A stretch of 64,000 bases of DNA from the NCBI GenBank assembly GCA_024529925.1, contig JAFEUB010000795.1, positions 1,240,001 to 1,304,000 on the forward strand, in the 5' to 3' direction. Positions 62,351-64,000 of the stretch are shown piece after piece. The notes below the pieces were generated by a model, which was given only the letters and a program-made list of their open reading frames with translations, was not told where the DNA came from and ran no database searches. The DNA comes from Ophthalmolycus amberensis (lineage: Eukaryota; Chordata; Actinopteri; Perciformes; Zoarcidae). How positions within the stretch are numbered: the first letter of the stretch is position 1; the number at the start of each line of letters is the position of its first letter. Position numbers and translations under genes: made by a program.

Positions 62351-64000
62351 TCCCAATGTTGGTGAGTGTATTTTTGTCTGTGGGAGCTAGCGTGGCTCAC
62401 TCCGAAGCTAAAAAATGTGCCTACCAGCACCTCTAAAGCTCGTTAATTTACACATTCTATTTAATTTGTTTCATCTGTACAAAAAACAAAGTGTTTAAAC
62501 AATGTGAGTCTCCACTGTTTACCTAGCAACTGCTCCCAGCCATGAAATAGTCTGGACATCCCCCCCCCCCCCCCCCCCCCGCCTAAATGTGTTGACTATG
62601 TGATGCACAACAAGCATCATGCCTTAATTAGACTTGACTTGACAAAGTTTAGTCACACTTAACATTTATATCAATGAAAACATAATTTACTGATCCTGAA
62701 TATACAAATTACTATTTCTGTCTTCATGTTTACTGTCAACAGAACTATACTTTTTTCCCTTTTCCTTTTGTTATTCATGAATTAATTTGGTAGTTTAATT
62801 TAGAGGGCTCAAAAAAATGGCACATTTAGGGTACTCAGGTTTTTCTATTGCTTAGGCAACATCCAAAAGAGCTCTGAAATGACATTGTACACTTCTTGCT
62901 AATGCAGTGCTGTATCCAGCAGGAGGGGGCTGTGTGGACGCAATACATATGCAGGTAACCGGCGCACCACACAGCCCAGTGTCCCGCAGCCTTTTAGTGG
63001 GGATGTCATGTTTGCTTCCTGGGGATAAAGATGCCAAACTCAACACAGCAAACCCTACTTAAAATCTGAGCATATTCAGGCCAGTGGAAGATAACAGGAT
63101 TGCACATGAGACCTGTGCTAATGTCTTCTGAAGGGCATTGGGATAAACAGGCACTTGTCTGTGGAGTGGAGGGAGGGTGGGGGTCGGGTGGAGGAAAAGT
63201 GGGGACTTGGGATGGGAGATAGCCAGGTTCTTCCAAGCAGATGGCTTCCCCAGCTACAATGCAACTGAACCACCCCCCCCCCCCACCCCACCCAACTTTA
63301 GGGCCTCATTTCCTCTCATATTGTTTTGTATGAAGGCCAATGTCCTTATTTATGATTTTTTTTCTGTTCAATGTGTACGCTTAGAGACTCCTGTGGTGGT
63401 GAAGTTGCCATGACTTTCATTAAAGCCGAGGCCGAATGAAATATGGATGTGCAGGGAGTGAATTAGAGTGATGGAATGGGCCAAATATTGCCTTCGTGGC
63501 GTCTCGGCAATACTGTCTTGAGGGGATAGATACTCAGGCCTGAGGAAAGTAAAAACCCCTCTCCAAGTTCAGCACATTCATCAGCAGGCCAGAGAAGTTT
63601 GCCTCCATGCAATGTTGATGACAGCTGTGCTACTGAGTATTTTTGCCGTATGAGGAAAAACTGGAATTGGTGTGAATATCTGTAACCTTTATCTGTGATG
63701 AGGGTTTGACCTAACAGGATTCTAACAACTTCAAGCTACTTCAACACATCTATTATGCCCCTGACATTCAAATACCAGTGGTGCTTAAAATTCAATTTGC
63801 TTTTAATGATTTAATGAAATGAGTCAGAACAAGAAAAGGTACAGTACTTCATAAAATCTTTTTCTTTGTGTCACACAGAATGGCTTTATAATATAGAATA
63901 GTAGTTAAAAACCCTTAATAATGGAGGACAAAACTAAAGTTCACATAGATTAAAAATGAATCCCACTGCATGAGAAAGATGTCAATTCTTGGCATCATAG
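62351..64000. other. Upstream desert, window end
   Basis: No exon recognised. Contents are the poly-C run at 62560-62580, a second C-rich run at about 63271-63292, and a GC-balanced stretch at about 63390-63560 with CATTAAAGCC, GAATTAGAG and GTCTCGGCAATAC that could be regulatory. Confidence 0.5.
62560..62580 (+). repeat. Poly-C run of 21
   Basis: Twenty-one consecutive C, then G. Runs this long are unstable in replication and are error-prone in sequencing, so the exact length should not be trusted. Confidence 0.95.

Noticed and set aside
34691..64000. Search for the neighbouring genes expected near LMO1 in vertebrates (such as STK33 or RIC3)
   Set aside because: No exon resembling kinase subdomains or other neighbour proteins was seen among the open frames on either strand, so none is reported.

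Overview
The window is animal nuclear DNA, almost certainly from a teleost fish. It is A+T-rich, about 99% non-coding, and carries long (GA)n, (CT)n and (GT)n microsatellites. Its mobile-element relics are of kinds common in teleosts: L2-like LINE fragments with a TTGAA-type tail, a DIRS-like relic, a Tc1-like transposase fragment, hAT and Harbinger-like MITEs, and an old MITE with TAATCGATTAAT-type ends. No bacterial-type feature is present.

One gene can be assembled with confidence: lmo1 (LIM-domain-only 1), on the minus strand, with four coding exons: 34069-34090, 19995-20208, 12190-12315 and 10694-10799. Every junction keeps frame (phases 1, 2 and 2). The product is 155 residues with two LIM domains and all sixteen zinc ligands. 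Intron 2 starts with GC rather than GT. The 3' UTR runs to a poly(A) signal near 10085, directly preceded in the transcript by a perfect 11-bp stem-loop.

Layout: 1-10064 is the downstream flank, with microsatellites, old MITEs and A+T-rich possible regulatory stretches. 10065-34090 is lmo1, with introns of about 1.4, 7.7 and 13.9 kb. 34091-34870 is the probable 5' UTR, promoter and a TAAT-dense promoter-proximal block. 34871-64000 is an upstream gene desert. It contains Z-DNA-prone and purine-rich tracts, a nearly identical 214-bp direct duplication 1.2 kb apart, TAAT-dense segments near 38.2-40.3 kb, a transposon cluster at 45.5-47.9 kb, a Harbinger-like MITE next to a Tc1 relic at 50.1-50.8 kb, and a LINE relic at 61.6-62.4 kb. 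A developmental transcription-cofactor gene inside a large non-coding interval fits a long-range regulatory landscape. Conservation cannot be measured from one sequence, so the regulatory calls are inference.

No second protein-coding gene was recognised. The remaining open reading frames are short and lack domain features, or they are repeat-derived.
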